DNA from: Enterospora canceri
Lineage: Eukaryota; Microsporidia; Enterocytozoonidae
Assembly: GCA_002087915.1 (NCBI GenBank)
Contig: LWDP01000030.1
Span: 1 to 57,523 of the forward strand
DNA length: 57,523 nt
Reading direction: 5' to 3'
Positions within the stretch are counted from its first letter, which is position 1; the number at the start of each line of letters is the position of its first letter. Below the pieces are notes generated by a model. That model was given only the letters and a program-made list of their open reading frames with translations, ran no database searches and was not told the origin of the DNA. Of the stretch, positions 10,290 through 19,585 are shown piece by piece. The position numbers and the translations under genes were made by a program.

Positions 10290-11432
10290 TTATTGTTTAA
10301 ATAATTGCTCAATTGCCTTCCTGTTCTGTATTGTCTTTTTCCTTATAAATTCGTGATTTAGCAGTGTTTTTACATTTGGCCTATCATCAAAGTTCTTTTG
10401 TAGGCACAGCCATATAAAGTGTTTCATTTCCAGGCTATACTTGTTGTTGAATTTCACATATTTGTTGAATTCGTAGTTCTCATCGACATTTTCGAAACTA
10501 TCTTTCATGTCCCTGTAATTCTCAACGGTATTGTGGTTCAATAATGTTCTTCCTATAGCCCATATATCACTTGCGTATCCATAGATACCTTTCACTCTTC
10601 CTTCATAATCCGTATATCCAGGTGTTCCTCGTCCTGCAGTGTATTTTTCACTTGTACCACTTTCTATGCATCTTGCATTCCCATAATCTATTATTTTGTA
10701 GGTGTAATCACCTTTTCCATTCTTAACTGCGACTGTATTGCATAGTTTGAAATCCAAATGCGCCCATTTGTTGTCATGAAGCACTTTCATTCCAAGTAGA
10801 ACTTGCGTAGCATATTCTCTTATTTCATTTTCATGCTTCCAAATCATATTCCACGGGTCTACCTCACAATATCGCATTAATATCATTATAACAGTCGAAT
10901 GGAGCAATTTTCTTGTTTCCACGTCGTATATTTCAATAAGATTTTCGTGTTCTGTGTTACCAAATAACCTGGAACACAACACTTCTTTCTTCTCATCAAA
11001 ATTATAATTTGCCTTTACAACGTATTTTATTACTGTCTTCATCCCGTTGGAATCAAACAATAATAAAACTGATTTTCTATTGCTTGCTAGGTATGAAACG
11101 GGCAGATTATTGATATTGTAGGCATCTAGGTCTTTTTGCTTTTCTACATCGAAAAAGGCTAGTTTCTTAGATATAAAATCGTATACCTCTTTCAACTTCA
11201 CCGTATCAACATTATTTGGTATCTGGAGTGGTTTAAATGGTAACAATATTGTTGCTGATTTTTTTGTGATTGATATCCTTTTTTTCTTCTTCTTAAAATA
11301 TATTATCAATACGATGCTGCCTAATAACAAAACACCAACCAATATTAACAACACCACCCTGTATTTCTTGAGATACTCCTTGATTCGACTATTTTGTGGC
11401 TCTGCTACTGTAATGGTATTTTCCTTATTCAT
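10290..11432 (-). CDS. Membrane-anchored Ser/Thr protein kinase-like protein
   Basis: 380 residues. One transmembrane helix at about 26-46 is followed by a KKKKKR stop-transfer stretch, then a kinase-like domain. Visible landmarks: IKYVV with candidate ATP lysine K136, catalytic loop HLDFKLCN (D227, N232) in place of HRDxKxxN, metal-binding DYG (D249) for DFG, activation segment GTPGYTDYE, and DIWAIG (subdomain IX). No glycine-rich loop is recognisable, so activity is likely but not certain. The N-terminal helix would place the kinase domain at a membrane surface, probably cytosolic. CCC lies just before the ATG (ACACCCTTTATG). The 3' end faces the H3 variant convergently across about 30 bases. 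Confidence 0.75.
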   Translation of the reverse strand: MNKENTITVAEPQNSRIKEYLKKYRVVLLILVGVLLLGSIVLIIYFKKKKKRISITKKSATILLPFKPLQIPNNVDTVKLKEVYDFISKKLAFFDVEKQKDLDAYNINNLPVSYLASNRKSVLLLFDSNGMKTVIKYVVKANYNFDEKKEVLCSRLFGNTEHENLIEIYDVETRKLLHSTVIMILMRYCEVDPWNMIWKHENEIREYATQVLLGMKVLHDNKWAHLDFKLCNTVAVKNGKGDYTYKIIDYGNARCIESGTSEKYTAGRGTPGYTDYEGRVKGIYGYASDIWAIGRTLLNHNTVENYRDMKDSFENVDENYEFNKYVKFNNKYSLEMKHFIWLCLQKNFDDRPNVKTLLNHEFIRKKTIQNRKAIEQLFKQ

Positions 11433-11465
11433 AAAGGGTGTCCCCCTACAAATTATTATGTTGAA

Positions 11466-12035
11466 TCACATTTCCAGAAATTTTCTTATTGTTGTATAAT
11501 TATGTTCTGCTACATGTATTCTACCATTCATCTCATTAATCTCATACAGATATTGAATATATGAAGTGGGATCAACGTTCTCCTTTACAAGAGCACCATC
11601 CTTAATTCTAAGGAGTATTCTTTTCTCAATCAATTCTTCTAGAAACGTGCACATAATCGTGCTACATGTCTTTAGATTGTTCATTTCTTCTACAGAATTG
11701 ATTCGTTCAACGTTTTCTAATGCTAAATCCATGGAATCAATTCCCGAGATATTCTTCAGGTGTTGCTCCAAATCAGCCTTGCTTATTGTATAATGACCAC
11801 CTTTGCTTATTAGAACTGTCTTGTTTCCATTCTGAATCTTTTTCAATGCCAAGATAACTGTTTTGTTCTTTGTCCTGATGTATTCCTTAATGTTGAATTT
11901 TATGTCATTTAAGAGGCCATCCTTGTAGATTAAATCATCCAAATAGACTATAATTGCATCATCCACACTGTACTCCCTTAGGTAATTGCACTGACCAAGT
12001 ATTGTTGGTAGTACAAGAAGGTGTTTCTGAGACAT
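11466..12035 (-). CDS. Unknown protein
   Basis: 189 residues from MSQKHLL. No family recognised. It is mixed alpha/beta in appearance, with an acidic hydrophobic strand-like patch (DDAIIVYLDDLIY) and no membrane segment. I prefer the ATG at 12035, preceded by TTTTAGCCTC, over an upstream ATG at 12074 that has no C-rich signal and would add a hydrophobic leader. It runs in the same direction as the proteasome gene upstream and the kinase gene downstream, with 33-72 base gaps. Confidence 0.6.
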   Translation of the reverse strand: MSQKHLLVLPTILGQCNYLREYSVDDAIIVYLDDLIYKDGLLNDIKFNIKEYIRTKNKTVILALKKIQNGNKTVLISKGGHYTISKADLEQHLKNISGIDSMDLALENVERINSVEEMNNLKTCSTIMCTFLEELIEKRILLRIKDGALVKENVDPTSYIQYLYEINEMNGRIHVAEHNYTTIRKFLEM

Positions 12036-12107
12036 GAGGCTAAAATATTTCACCAATAAATGGAAATGAAACATTTATAAAGAGTAAAGCACCTAGATAA
12101 CAGCAGT

Positions 12108-12770
12108 TTAATTCATTTCGTCTAGTTTCGTCTTAATCTCTTCTGCCACAATCTCTTTGATTCCTTCATTTGTATTGATTTCATATCCTTTAATGAATTT
12201 ATGGTTCTTTTGTACCACATTGAGCAAGGCAGAGAGAGACGCATCCTTTCCACTATCTTTGAAGTTGTCGTAGATCTTGTCTGACTTGTATCCCACAGCA
12301 CATTTCTCATATTCTGCAAAGTTTCCATCTGATTCAATTACGAATATCCTACCTTTTCCATTTTCAATGCCAAATAGCACTGTTTTGAGTCCAAGTGGCC
12401 TGTGGCTCATCTTCACGGTGAATTCTCGCTTGTATTTTGCTATTTTACCTGCCAAACCTCTTATTGTAATGTCCTGGGCTGTATTCATTTTGTGCATGTA
12501 GATTTCAGTAGCACACACCTTCTCTACCAAGTATGAGTCTGGCTTGATTCCACTAAACAAAATGTAGATGTCTTTGCCAATTGGAACAATCTTATTCTCA
12601 AATACTTCAAGGACAGATGTTTGTTTGTTTTCGTAGAACACATGAATCTTATCTCCTGTCACATTCAAACAGACTGTAGCACCCTGATTGGATGCGTGTT
12701 GAGCGTATTCGACCTGATAGAGTCTTCCATCCGGACTAAAAATGCCCATTTTGTTTTCAAAGTGCATCAT
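12108..12770 (-). CDS. 20S proteasome alpha-type subunit
   Basis: A structural subunit of the 20S proteasome alpha ring. The alpha signature GIFSPDGRLYQVEYA is at residues 9-23, followed by the standard fold (NQGATVCL, IYILFSGIKPDSYLVEK, HRPLGLKTVLFGIE). The 220-residue length is slightly short. The NQG step and RPLG segment look most like subunit alpha1 (SCL1/PSMA6), but I am not sure which of the seven it is. CCCC directly precedes the first of two consecutive ATG codons. Confidence 0.9.
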   Translation of the reverse strand: MMHFENKMGIFSPDGRLYQVEYAQHASNQGATVCLNVTGDKIHVFYENKQTSVLEVFENKIVPIGKDIYILFSGIKPDSYLVEKVCATEIYMHKMNTAQDITIRGLAGKIAKYKREFTVKMSHRPLGLKTVLFGIENGKGRIFVIESDGNFAEYEKCAVGYKSDKIYDNFKDSGKDASLSALLNVVQKNHKFIKGYEINTNEGIKEIVAEEIKTKLDEMN

Positions 12771-12941
12771 GGGGTATTTTTACCTGTTTTTATAATTTCA
12801 CCAGGAAATTACCAAAGACCCTCGTTATTGACATTTTATTATCCAATTTGCAACCATTTTAATCAATTTCTACTTCCTGAACAAAACAGTTTGTTTTCAT
12901 CATGAAACTGTCTCATATGGCAGCAATTTTGTTTACGCCAA

Positions 12942-14507
12942 ATGATAACTGTAACACCTGGCATTCTTCTGTTATTACAGATAATAGCCTGCATTGAGAT
13001 GGGATACTTGCAGAGAGTTGATAAGGGAGATTACCTGGGAGAAGATCTGAAATTTACGCCCAAGGAAAACAAAGGACTGGTATTAAGAATTGTTAAGATG
13101 GTTCTGGATAAGAAGAATATTGAAGAGTTGGTGGATCTTGAATCATCTGAGTCCGAAATCATCAGCAAAGATGATATAGTTGGGTTTGTGACGAAGAAGG
13201 ATAACTACCTCTCTGTAGCAGGTAGATCATTCAGGCTCTCAAAATACAAAAGACGTGGAAATGGAAGAATGTTCAATCTACCAAGCAATGCAATGGTTCA
13301 TTTTAACGGCAATAAGACAGCATTTCAGATGATTGCAGCCAGAAAGCCAAATACGTTCATATTGGCCAATAAAGACCAATATGTTGTAGTTAAAAATCAA
13401 AAACTAAGTTTAACAGAGACCAAGAAGAAGGCACAGGTATTCAAAATGGCACGGGTGAAATCAAAGGATATAGAGAGTGAGGAATCAAGTGAAGAATCAG
13501 AAGAAGATAGGAAGAAAAAGAAGAAAAGGAAAAGAGATGAATCCACTGAAGAGGAAGAATCAGAAGAAGAGTCAGAAGAAGAAAGAGAGTCAACTGGAAA
13601 AAGAGGAAAAGACAAAAAGGATCCAAGAAAGAAGACACAGCTTCCAGAACCAACAGATAATTTAAACAGGCACGTTGATAATTTAAAGAAAACACACAAC
13701 GAAATGGTAAACAAGATACAGGAAGGTTTGAAAAGCAGAGAGAAGAGTGAGAAGGTTCAGAAAGAACTCGACAAGGCAAAGGAGGAGCTAGCGGCATTGA
13801 AGAAGGAACTTGATGAAGCAAAGAAGAGCGATAAAGAGAAGGAGAAGGAACTTGAGAACCTGAAGAAAGAAGTAGAACGACTTGAGAAGAAAACAAAGGA
13901 AGCAGATGAAAAGAAGGATAAGGATAAGATGAAAGAAGGGTCAGATGAAAATGATAGCAGTGAACCTGAAAGAAAACATAAGAAGGGAAGAAAGCATAAA
14001 AAGCGTGTTTATGAGGCGTATAAAGATAAAGAAGGATCAAGTAACTCATCAAGTGAAACATCTGATGAGTGTGATGGAATGATGGATAGAAACTACGGAT
14101 GTATTCAGTCTCCTCAATTGGGATATCAACAGCCACAGATGCCATATAATAGCCCAATTACAATGCCATATAGTCCACAATCCATTCAACCAGGCCAATT
14201 TGTACCAAATTCAGATTCTGTTGGAAAGGCAATTACGAACCTAACCAATCTGATGCATCATAATAATGGAGGCGGAAATGGATTCCAGCAACAGCAGCAA
14301 CCCGATGTAGATTGTACGCATCCAATAACACTTGAAGATGAATGCTACAAGTCACGAAAGAAGGGCAGAAAGCATAAATCCAAGAGAAGAAACAAAACAG
14401 TGAATTGTCCTGGATATGGCATGCCAATACCACACAACAAAGAATGCATGCCATACAACAATAATCCAATGATGCAATACATGCAGCAGCCACATACACA
14501 CTTTTAG
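12942..14507 (+). CDS. Secreted Lys/Glu-rich coiled-coil protein, candidate spore wall or polar tube protein
   Basis: 521 residues. Residues 1-20 look like a signal peptide (MITVTPGILLLLQIIACIEM). About 25-170 form a compact beta-rich domain with repeated short hydrophobic strands (GFVTKKDNYLSVAGRSFRL; NTFILANKDQYVVV) that could be a beta-trefoil, by inference only. About 175-340 is extremely charged Lys/Glu/Ser sequence with a coiled coil. After that come a Pro/Gln/Tyr/Asn-rich segment and a Cys-containing tail. The basic motif KKGRKHK occurs twice (about 344 and 474). Cys residues occur mainly near the C-terminus. It is followed by another secreted charged protein in the same direction. Part of the 3' end is repeated after the n at 14642 by an assembly artefact; this copy is complete. 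Confidence 0.75.
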   Translation: MITVTPGILLLLQIIACIEMGYLQRVDKGDYLGEDLKFTPKENKGLVLRIVKMVLDKKNIEELVDLESSESEIISKDDIVGFVTKKDNYLSVAGRSFRLSKYKRRGNGRMFNLPSNAMVHFNGNKTAFQMIAARKPNTFILANKDQYVVVKNQKLSLTETKKKAQVFKMARVKSKDIESEESSEESEEDRKKKKKRKRDESTEEEESEEESEEERESTGKRGKDKKDPRKKTQLPEPTDNLNRHVDNLKKTHNEMVNKIQEGLKSREKSEKVQKELDKAKEELAALKKELDEAKKSDKEKEKELENLKKEVERLEKKTKEADEKKDKDKMKEGSDENDSSEPERKHKKGRKHKKRVYEAYKDKEGSSNSSSETSDECDGMMDRNYGCIQSPQLGYQQPQMPYNSPITMPYSPQSIQPGQFVPNSDSVGKAITNLTNLMHHNNGGGNGFQQQQQPDVDCTHPITLEDECYKSRKKGRKHKSKRRNKTVNCPGYGMPIPHNKECMPYNNNPMMQYMQQPHTHF

Positions 14508-14941
14508 AAGATAGCCAGGTTCCACCTGTTAATAAAACGCATCTAAAACAATAAAAACACTTAAAACGAATCATCTTATTTTGGCATGAATCATATATTC
14601 TGTTTCTATCTAGTTTATGCAGCATGTTTCTTGATTCAGGGNTGCTACAAGTCACGAAAGAAGGGCAGAAAGCATAAATCCAAGAGAAGAAACAAAACAG
14701 TGAATTGTCCTGGATATGGCATGCCAATACCACACAACAAAGAATGCATGCCATACAACAATAATCCAATGATGCAATACATGCAGCAGCCACATACACA
14801 CTTTTAGAAGATAGCCAGGTTCCACCTGTTAATAAAACGCATCTAAAACAATAAAAACACTTAAAACGAATCATCTTATTTTGGCATGAATCATATATTC
14901 TGTTTCTATCTAGTTTATGCAGCATGTTTCTTGATTCAGGG
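14343..14941. repeat. Assembly-join duplication (299 bases each side of n)
   Basis: Bases 14343-14641 equal 14643-14941, separated by n at 14642. The block contains the last 55 codons of the first secreted gene, the intergenic spacer and the first codons of the second secreted gene. The apparent ORF at 14586-14807, joining the second gene's signal peptide to the first gene's tail through the n, is a product of this join. Confidence 0.93.
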
Positions 14942-16766
14942 GGCAATAGGTATTAAGACTGCATCTGATCGACTATTGAGTAGTCGTAGAATACTATCTG
15001 CTCTCTTTTCAAACAGCCTGATGATGAAATCAAACAGAAGTTATGGATGGTTTGGTTCAAGCACATCTAAGGAATCTGATTCAGAAGATAAGAAGAAGAA
15101 AAAGAAACGGTCTGGATTTGGTAGGAAAAAGAAATCAGAAGAGGATGAAAGTACAGATGATTCAGAGGACAAGAAAGACAAAAAGGACAAGAAAGGCGAG
15201 AAAAAGAATCCACTGGCAGGAATAGTCGATTTTGTGAAGCGTGAAAAGGATAAATCAAAAACAGGTGATGGAACTGATCCATCCACAGTTTACAATAAAT
15301 TGGATGAAATGGCCAAAGAGGCAGAGAAGGAGTTCAACGACAACAAGGAAGAAGGGAAATCTCCTCAAAAAGAGGAATCATCAGAAAATAAATCAGATAG
15401 TGAATCAAAACCAGAAGAGAAATCAGACAGCAAAGAAGAAGTAGTGGAAGAAGCAAAAGAAGTAGAAGAACCAGAAGAAGTAAAAGAAGACAGCACATTG
15501 AGAAACTCTCAATCATCAGAAACCACTGATCCATCAGCTGATTCAGATAGCACCCCAACAAGAAAGAGGCGTAGAGAAAGCAGCAGTTCCAGTAGTAACC
15601 TGAATGATGAAATAGCAGCACTAAATCACCAGGTGAAAACACAGAAGAAACTGCTTAAGAAAAACAAGAAACTGATCAAGAAAACAGAACATGCAGCAAA
15701 AAAGAGAGGAAAACAAAACAGGAGACATAAAAAGAAGCACACAAGAAGAAGAATCAGATCAAACAAACACAAAAGTAGTAATCGACGAAATCACAAGGCA
15801 GAGCCAATGGGTGCTTTCAGTTTCAGTTCCACAACGAGTTCATCTGCACGTGAATTGCTTAGACACGATCCATTGAGTGATTTCAAAATGAAAAAGAGGA
15901 AGAAGGCTAGCAATCGCACGAGGAACAAAGAAAGCACATCGTCGAGTTCGATGCTAAGAAAATCAGGTAAATATCACAAGGAGTATAGGAGACATCATAG
16001 TTCATCAACAACAAGTAGCTGTGTTGATAATACGATTGAAACACTTTTCCCTAAAGAAAGTCGTCCATTGCCAAAGAGAGATGACGTCTACTTCCTTGAT
16101 GAGAAAGGTGGAATGAAGAAATCGTATGGACCATTCAAAGATGATGAAAGTAGTCCATTTTACTATCCAGGATTACACCAATTAGATGGTAAAATAGGAA
16201 AGAGAGTGTTATCAGACCAGGAATACAGGATTCATCCATCATTCATGTCCAAATTAGCAGATGGAGGATTCTATGAACGTAGGGTGATAAAACCAAAAGA
16301 CGAGAAAGGAGCAGATGTCGTAGAAGAGCGATTTGGATACTTTCCAAAAAATAAGGTGGGTGGTGGAAACAGGCGTAGGAAGAATGTCAAGACCAAACAT
16401 GGTGTGTTTCTACCACCATTGGCTCTAACCAATAATCCATATACGCCTGGGACTGAAGCCCATTTGAACTACCATTTTGAGAAGGAGAAAGAGAAATATT
16501 TATGTAGGGAGGATGCAATAGAAAACGAACAGGAGCAGGGTCTTGGCATTTTGGATGAGCATTTTGAGAATGCAACAGACATGTTGGTGGATAAGGGACG
16601 AAGAGGAAAGCTGTCTGGGGCAGATAAGCACCTGAATGACGTATCAAATGCAATAACAAATTCAAAGAATAAGGCAGAGACAGATGGTGTGGTAAAGGAC
16701 AAAATATTCTCACGTGTCAGTGGAATGATGCCACCAGGACCACCTGCAGCAATGGTAAATGGATAA
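14886..16766 (+). CDS. Secreted Ser/Lys/Glu-rich basic protein, candidate extracellular spore protein
   Basis: 626 residues. Residues 1-22 form a signal peptide (MNHIFCFYLVYAACFLIQGA). About 60-240 alternates Lys-rich and Glu/Ser-rich blocks. About 245-375 is strikingly basic (KKLLKKNKKLIKKTEHAAKK; RRHKKKHTRRRI). About 390-560 is a more ordinary, Tyr/Pro/Gly-containing region that may fold (DDVYFLDEKGGMKKSYGPF; SFMSKLADGGFYERRV). The end is PPGPPAAMVNG. No homologous family recognised. Its position after another secreted charged protein suggests a shared extracellular structure such as the spore wall or polar tube; that is inference. The start codon lies in the duplicated join block; the copy at 14886 is the one leading into the full gene. 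Confidence 0.75.
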   Translation: MNHIFCFYLVYAACFLIQGAIGIKTASDRLLSSRRILSALFSNSLMMKSNRSYGWFGSSTSKESDSEDKKKKKKRSGFGRKKKSEEDESTDDSEDKKDKKDKKGEKKNPLAGIVDFVKREKDKSKTGDGTDPSTVYNKLDEMAKEAEKEFNDNKEEGKSPQKEESSENKSDSESKPEEKSDSKEEVVEEAKEVEEPEEVKEDSTLRNSQSSETTDPSADSDSTPTRKRRRESSSSSSNLNDEIAALNHQVKTQKKLLKKNKKLIKKTEHAAKKRGKQNRRHKKKHTRRRIRSNKHKSSNRRNHKAEPMGAFSFSSTTSSSARELLRHDPLSDFKMKKRKKASNRTRNKESTSSSSMLRKSGKYHKEYRRHHSSSTTSSCVDNTIETLFPKESRPLPKRDDVYFLDEKGGMKKSYGPFKDDESSPFYYPGLHQLDGKIGKRVLSDQEYRIHPSFMSKLADGGFYERRVIKPKDEKGADVVEERFGYFPKNKVGGGNRRRKNVKTKHGVFLPPLALTNNPYTPGTEAHLNYHFEKEKEKYLCREDAIENEQEQGLGILDEHFENATDMLVDKGRRGKLSGADKHLNDVSNAITNSKNKAETDGVVKDKIFSRVSGMMPPGPPAAMVNG

Positions 16767-16840
16767 CTAACTACTACAATGGTAAATGGATAAATATTGG
16801 TATTTTTATCAGGTAATATCAAACAGGCCAATGTTAACCC

Positions 16841-18856
16841 ATGAAACAAAAATTTTCAGTATTGGACGTAGCAGCCTGTGTTAATGAACTCAAAAGAATT
16901 CTAGTTGGAAAATACATGGCAAACTTCTATTCTAAGAAGCAGAAGGTGTATTACATACGATTTGGAAGCAAGGATGTTCTAGCAGTGGAACCAGGATTTA
17001 GGATGCATCTAACAACACTATACGAGAGTGAAATAAACCACTTTGCAAAGAAGCTGAGGGAACACATCAGAAACTACAGAGTTATTGACATATTTCAGTA
17101 TGGATTTGATAGAATCATAGTATTTGATCTATTGAAATACAAATTGGTCTTTGAATTCTACAGCCTTGGTAACATCATATTGATAGACAATGAGAACACC
17201 ATTGTAGATTTACAGAGACCAATTGAGCAGTTGAACTATGCAAAGGGAAAGAAGTATTTCTGGAATAAGATTGAATTGGGATTCAGCAAGGAGTGTTTTG
17301 AGACAACAATTGATGATTTCGTAGAGAAGGCGCCAATTGAGAACGGGTTTGGAGCACAGGCTATTGACAGATTCATGAAGAAGAACAAAACAACATTTGA
17401 AGAGATCAAGGCATGTGCAGAAAAACAGAAAGAATTAACAGAATTCATCAGGGAGGAAATTGAAAAACTATCTTGGAATGGACAAGTTGTCTTCAAGAAG
17501 AATAAACCAGATGACTTTGGACCATACAGCATCATAGAAGATGTAACAGCATTTGACAGAGACGAGACTAACTGTGTCATATCAGAGAAAACACCTTTTA
17601 AACTAATTGGCATCGAAAGAGTAAAATGCTATTTGGAATCAAAGAAGACAAATGCACTCTCATTTGGATCATTCAATGAGACTGCATTTGTCTATTACGA
17701 ACTGGAATCATTCATAAAGGCATCTAAAATAAGCAAAGTGCCTAAGCATGAGAAAATTCAAAGAGCACAAACAAAATACATTGGTGAACTACAGACACAA
17801 GAAGAGACCATTAAGACAGTTGTGAATATGATTGAAGAAAACAGGGAGTTCTTTGCCAAGATTCTTAGGATATTTGCATCTGTCTACGAGAATAGGATGT
17901 CATGGGAGGCATTTGATCATTTTCATAAGAATGAGAAAAAGAAAGGCAACAAGAGTGCTGAAGCAATAAAGAGCTACGATTTGGGGAAGAAGAGTGCAAT
18001 TGTGGAGTGTGAAGGACATGTGGTTGAATTGGACCTGAATCTGAGTCTGAGTCAAAACATCCAGAAAATATACAAGAAAAAGAAGAAGGTGAATGAGAAG
18101 GAGATTAAGACGAAAATAGCAATGCTCGCTGTTTCAGAGAAAATGAAGCCAAAAAGAGAGGCCGTGAAAACACAGGAGCGAGTTCAGTACTGGTTTGAGA
18201 AATTCAACTATTTTATATCAGAAAACAACACCTTATTAATTGGAGGAAGAAATGCCCAGCAAAATGAGACAGTTGTATCAAAATACATGGATCCAGGTGA
18301 TCTATATTTCCACTGTGACGTCAAAGGAGCCAGTTCTGTGGTTTGTAAGGGAACCACTGATCAGAATATCACTGATTCGACCTATATGGCATTGGTCTAC
18401 TCTAAGTCGTGGGATGAGCAGGTGATGAAAGACGTCTTCTACGTGAATCCGGAACAGGTGTCCAAATCAGCCCCATCAGGCGAATTCATTCCAAAGGGGT
18501 CCTTTATGATATCAGGGAAAAAGACGTTTGCTCATCCTCACAGATTGGAGTATGGGATTGGAATTGTATTCAAACTAAGAAACGAGAAGGAGCTGCTTGG
18601 ATTTACAGATGACCCCTGTGATCATGAAATTGATCACGCAATGCCAATTGCTGGGTCCTGGACCACCCTTAGAAAATACAGATATTCGGCCAGGCTGGTT
18701 CCAGGCGCAGAGAGAAAGCAGAAGATTGCGCAGTCTCTGACACAGACATTCGACAAAGAGAGCATTGAGACGCCTCACAACAAGGCAATCAGGGCAATTG
18801 GCCTCCAGGAGATCATCAACGTGCTTCCTGGCAAATGCAGAATAGCCAAAAAGTAG
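16841..18856 (+). CDS. TAE2: Rqc2/NEMF ribosome quality control factor (NFACT protein)
   Basis: Binds 60S subunits carrying stalled peptidyl-tRNA and, in yeast, recruits Ala/Thr-tRNA for C-terminal tailing. Seen: the N-terminal NFACT-N domain opening KFSVLDVAACVNELKRIL with the conserved D9; GFDRIIVF with D90-R91, matching the Asp-Arg pair important for tailing in yeast Rqc2; a central helical region with a coiled coil (about 260-440); and the NFACT-R domain at about 485 (GDLYFHCDVKGASSVV). At 671 residues it is well short of yeast Rqc2 (about 1,040), and the NFACT-C end appears reduced. The start is AACCCATG. Its stop is 3 bases from the convergent gene at 18860. Confidence 0.93.
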   Translation: MKQKFSVLDVAACVNELKRILVGKYMANFYSKKQKVYYIRFGSKDVLAVEPGFRMHLTTLYESEINHFAKKLREHIRNYRVIDIFQYGFDRIIVFDLLKYKLVFEFYSLGNIILIDNENTIVDLQRPIEQLNYAKGKKYFWNKIELGFSKECFETTIDDFVEKAPIENGFGAQAIDRFMKKNKTTFEEIKACAEKQKELTEFIREEIEKLSWNGQVVFKKNKPDDFGPYSIIEDVTAFDRDETNCVISEKTPFKLIGIERVKCYLESKKTNALSFGSFNETAFVYYELESFIKASKISKVPKHEKIQRAQTKYIGELQTQEETIKTVVNMIEENREFFAKILRIFASVYENRMSWEAFDHFHKNEKKKGNKSAEAIKSYDLGKKSAIVECEGHVVELDLNLSLSQNIQKIYKKKKKVNEKEIKTKIAMLAVSEKMKPKREAVKTQERVQYWFEKFNYFISENNTLLIGGRNAQQNETVVSKYMDPGDLYFHCDVKGASSVVCKGTTDQNITDSTYMALVYSKSWDEQVMKDVFYVNPEQVSKSAPSGEFIPKGSFMISGKKTFAHPHRLEYGIGIVFKLRNEKELLGFTDDPCDHEIDHAMPIAGSWTTLRKYRYSARLVPGAERKQKIAQSLTQTFDKESIETPHNKAIRAIGLQEIINVLPGKCRIAKK

Positions 18857-18859
18857 CCT

Positions 18860-19480
18860 CTAAAAATAGTAGTGCTCCAATGACATGAAATTGGTCTCTT
18901 CTGCTTTCAGGGGGTCATTTTTCATAGGCCCAGCTCGTTTCTCCCTGGCTGCCCTCTTTATCACAGGACTCTTCACAATTCTGCTTGCTTCCACCTTCTC
19001 ATTGGATGAATCACGAGCTGCCCTCATCTTCTGACTCAGCTCCCTCAGTTTGTGAAGCAGCTCCAAATTGGCACCTGAACAGTGGACTCCATGCTCGTCC
19101 ATCGCATTCTTCAGGTGCCAAATTGTCTCCTCATCCAGTCCAGTCCCCTCAGAATAATCCATCTGACTCTCCTTCTTCCACAACAAACTTGTTGCGCCTG
19201 TCTCTCTTTGTTTGTTTAGTGTTCCCTGCACATAATTGTAGCTCGAATACTTTGATGGATGCTCTGCCCTGAAGAAGTTTGTTTTGGTGCTGCTTCGGTT
19301 GTAGAGCAGTGGCCCATTTCTCCTCTTCTTTCTGTTGAACCACGAATGCAGCGTGAAGATCTCGAAGTTGTTTGGGCCTGAATGGAAGACTGAGTTTATG
19401 TAGTCTGAATCCCTGTTAGGATTCTGTGTTCTATCTGAATCGTAGAAGATCTTCTCGTTCATGGTTTCTCTACTCCTCAT
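18860..19480 (-). CDS. Unknown hydrophilic protein
   Basis: About 206 residues from MRSRETMNEK, with no family recognised. Polar, Asn/Ser/Arg-rich N-terminal half; a helical stretch at about 115-170 (EETIWHLKNAMDEHGVH; LELLHKLRELSQKMRA); basic end. No signal peptide or membrane segment. The start is uncertain: ATG at 19480 and ATG at 19462 (MNEKIF) are both possible and neither has a clear CCC. The gene is compositionally like its neighbours, which supports it being real. Confidence 0.6.
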   Translation of the reverse strand: MRSRETMNEKIFYDSDRTQNPNRDSDYINSVFHSGPNNFEIFTLHSWFNRKKRRNGPLLYNRSSTKTNFFRAEHPSKYSSYNYVQGTLNKQRETGATSLLWKKESQMDYSEGTGLDEETIWHLKNAMDEHGVHCSGANLELLHKLRELSQKMRAARDSSNEKVEASRIVKSPVIKRAAREKRAGPMKNDPLKAEETNFMSLEHYYF

Positions 19481-19585
19481 TGTTTGTAGCACATGGTTTG
19501 TATTTGTTGAAACTGTTTCAATTTATTTTTTCCAATAGTTCAGCACTGATATTGATCAGCCAATCTGTGCCAATTCACCTCCAAT

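Noticed and set aside
13397..14157. Long minus-strand ORFs opposite the first secreted gene
   Set aside because: They are the antisense of Lys/Glu/Ser-rich coding sequence, which yields few stops; no start signal and Phe/Leu/Ser-rich composition.
14586..14807. ORF joining a signal peptide to the tail of the first secreted protein
   Set aside because: It spans the n at 14642 and is composed of two pieces from the duplicated block; an assembly artefact.
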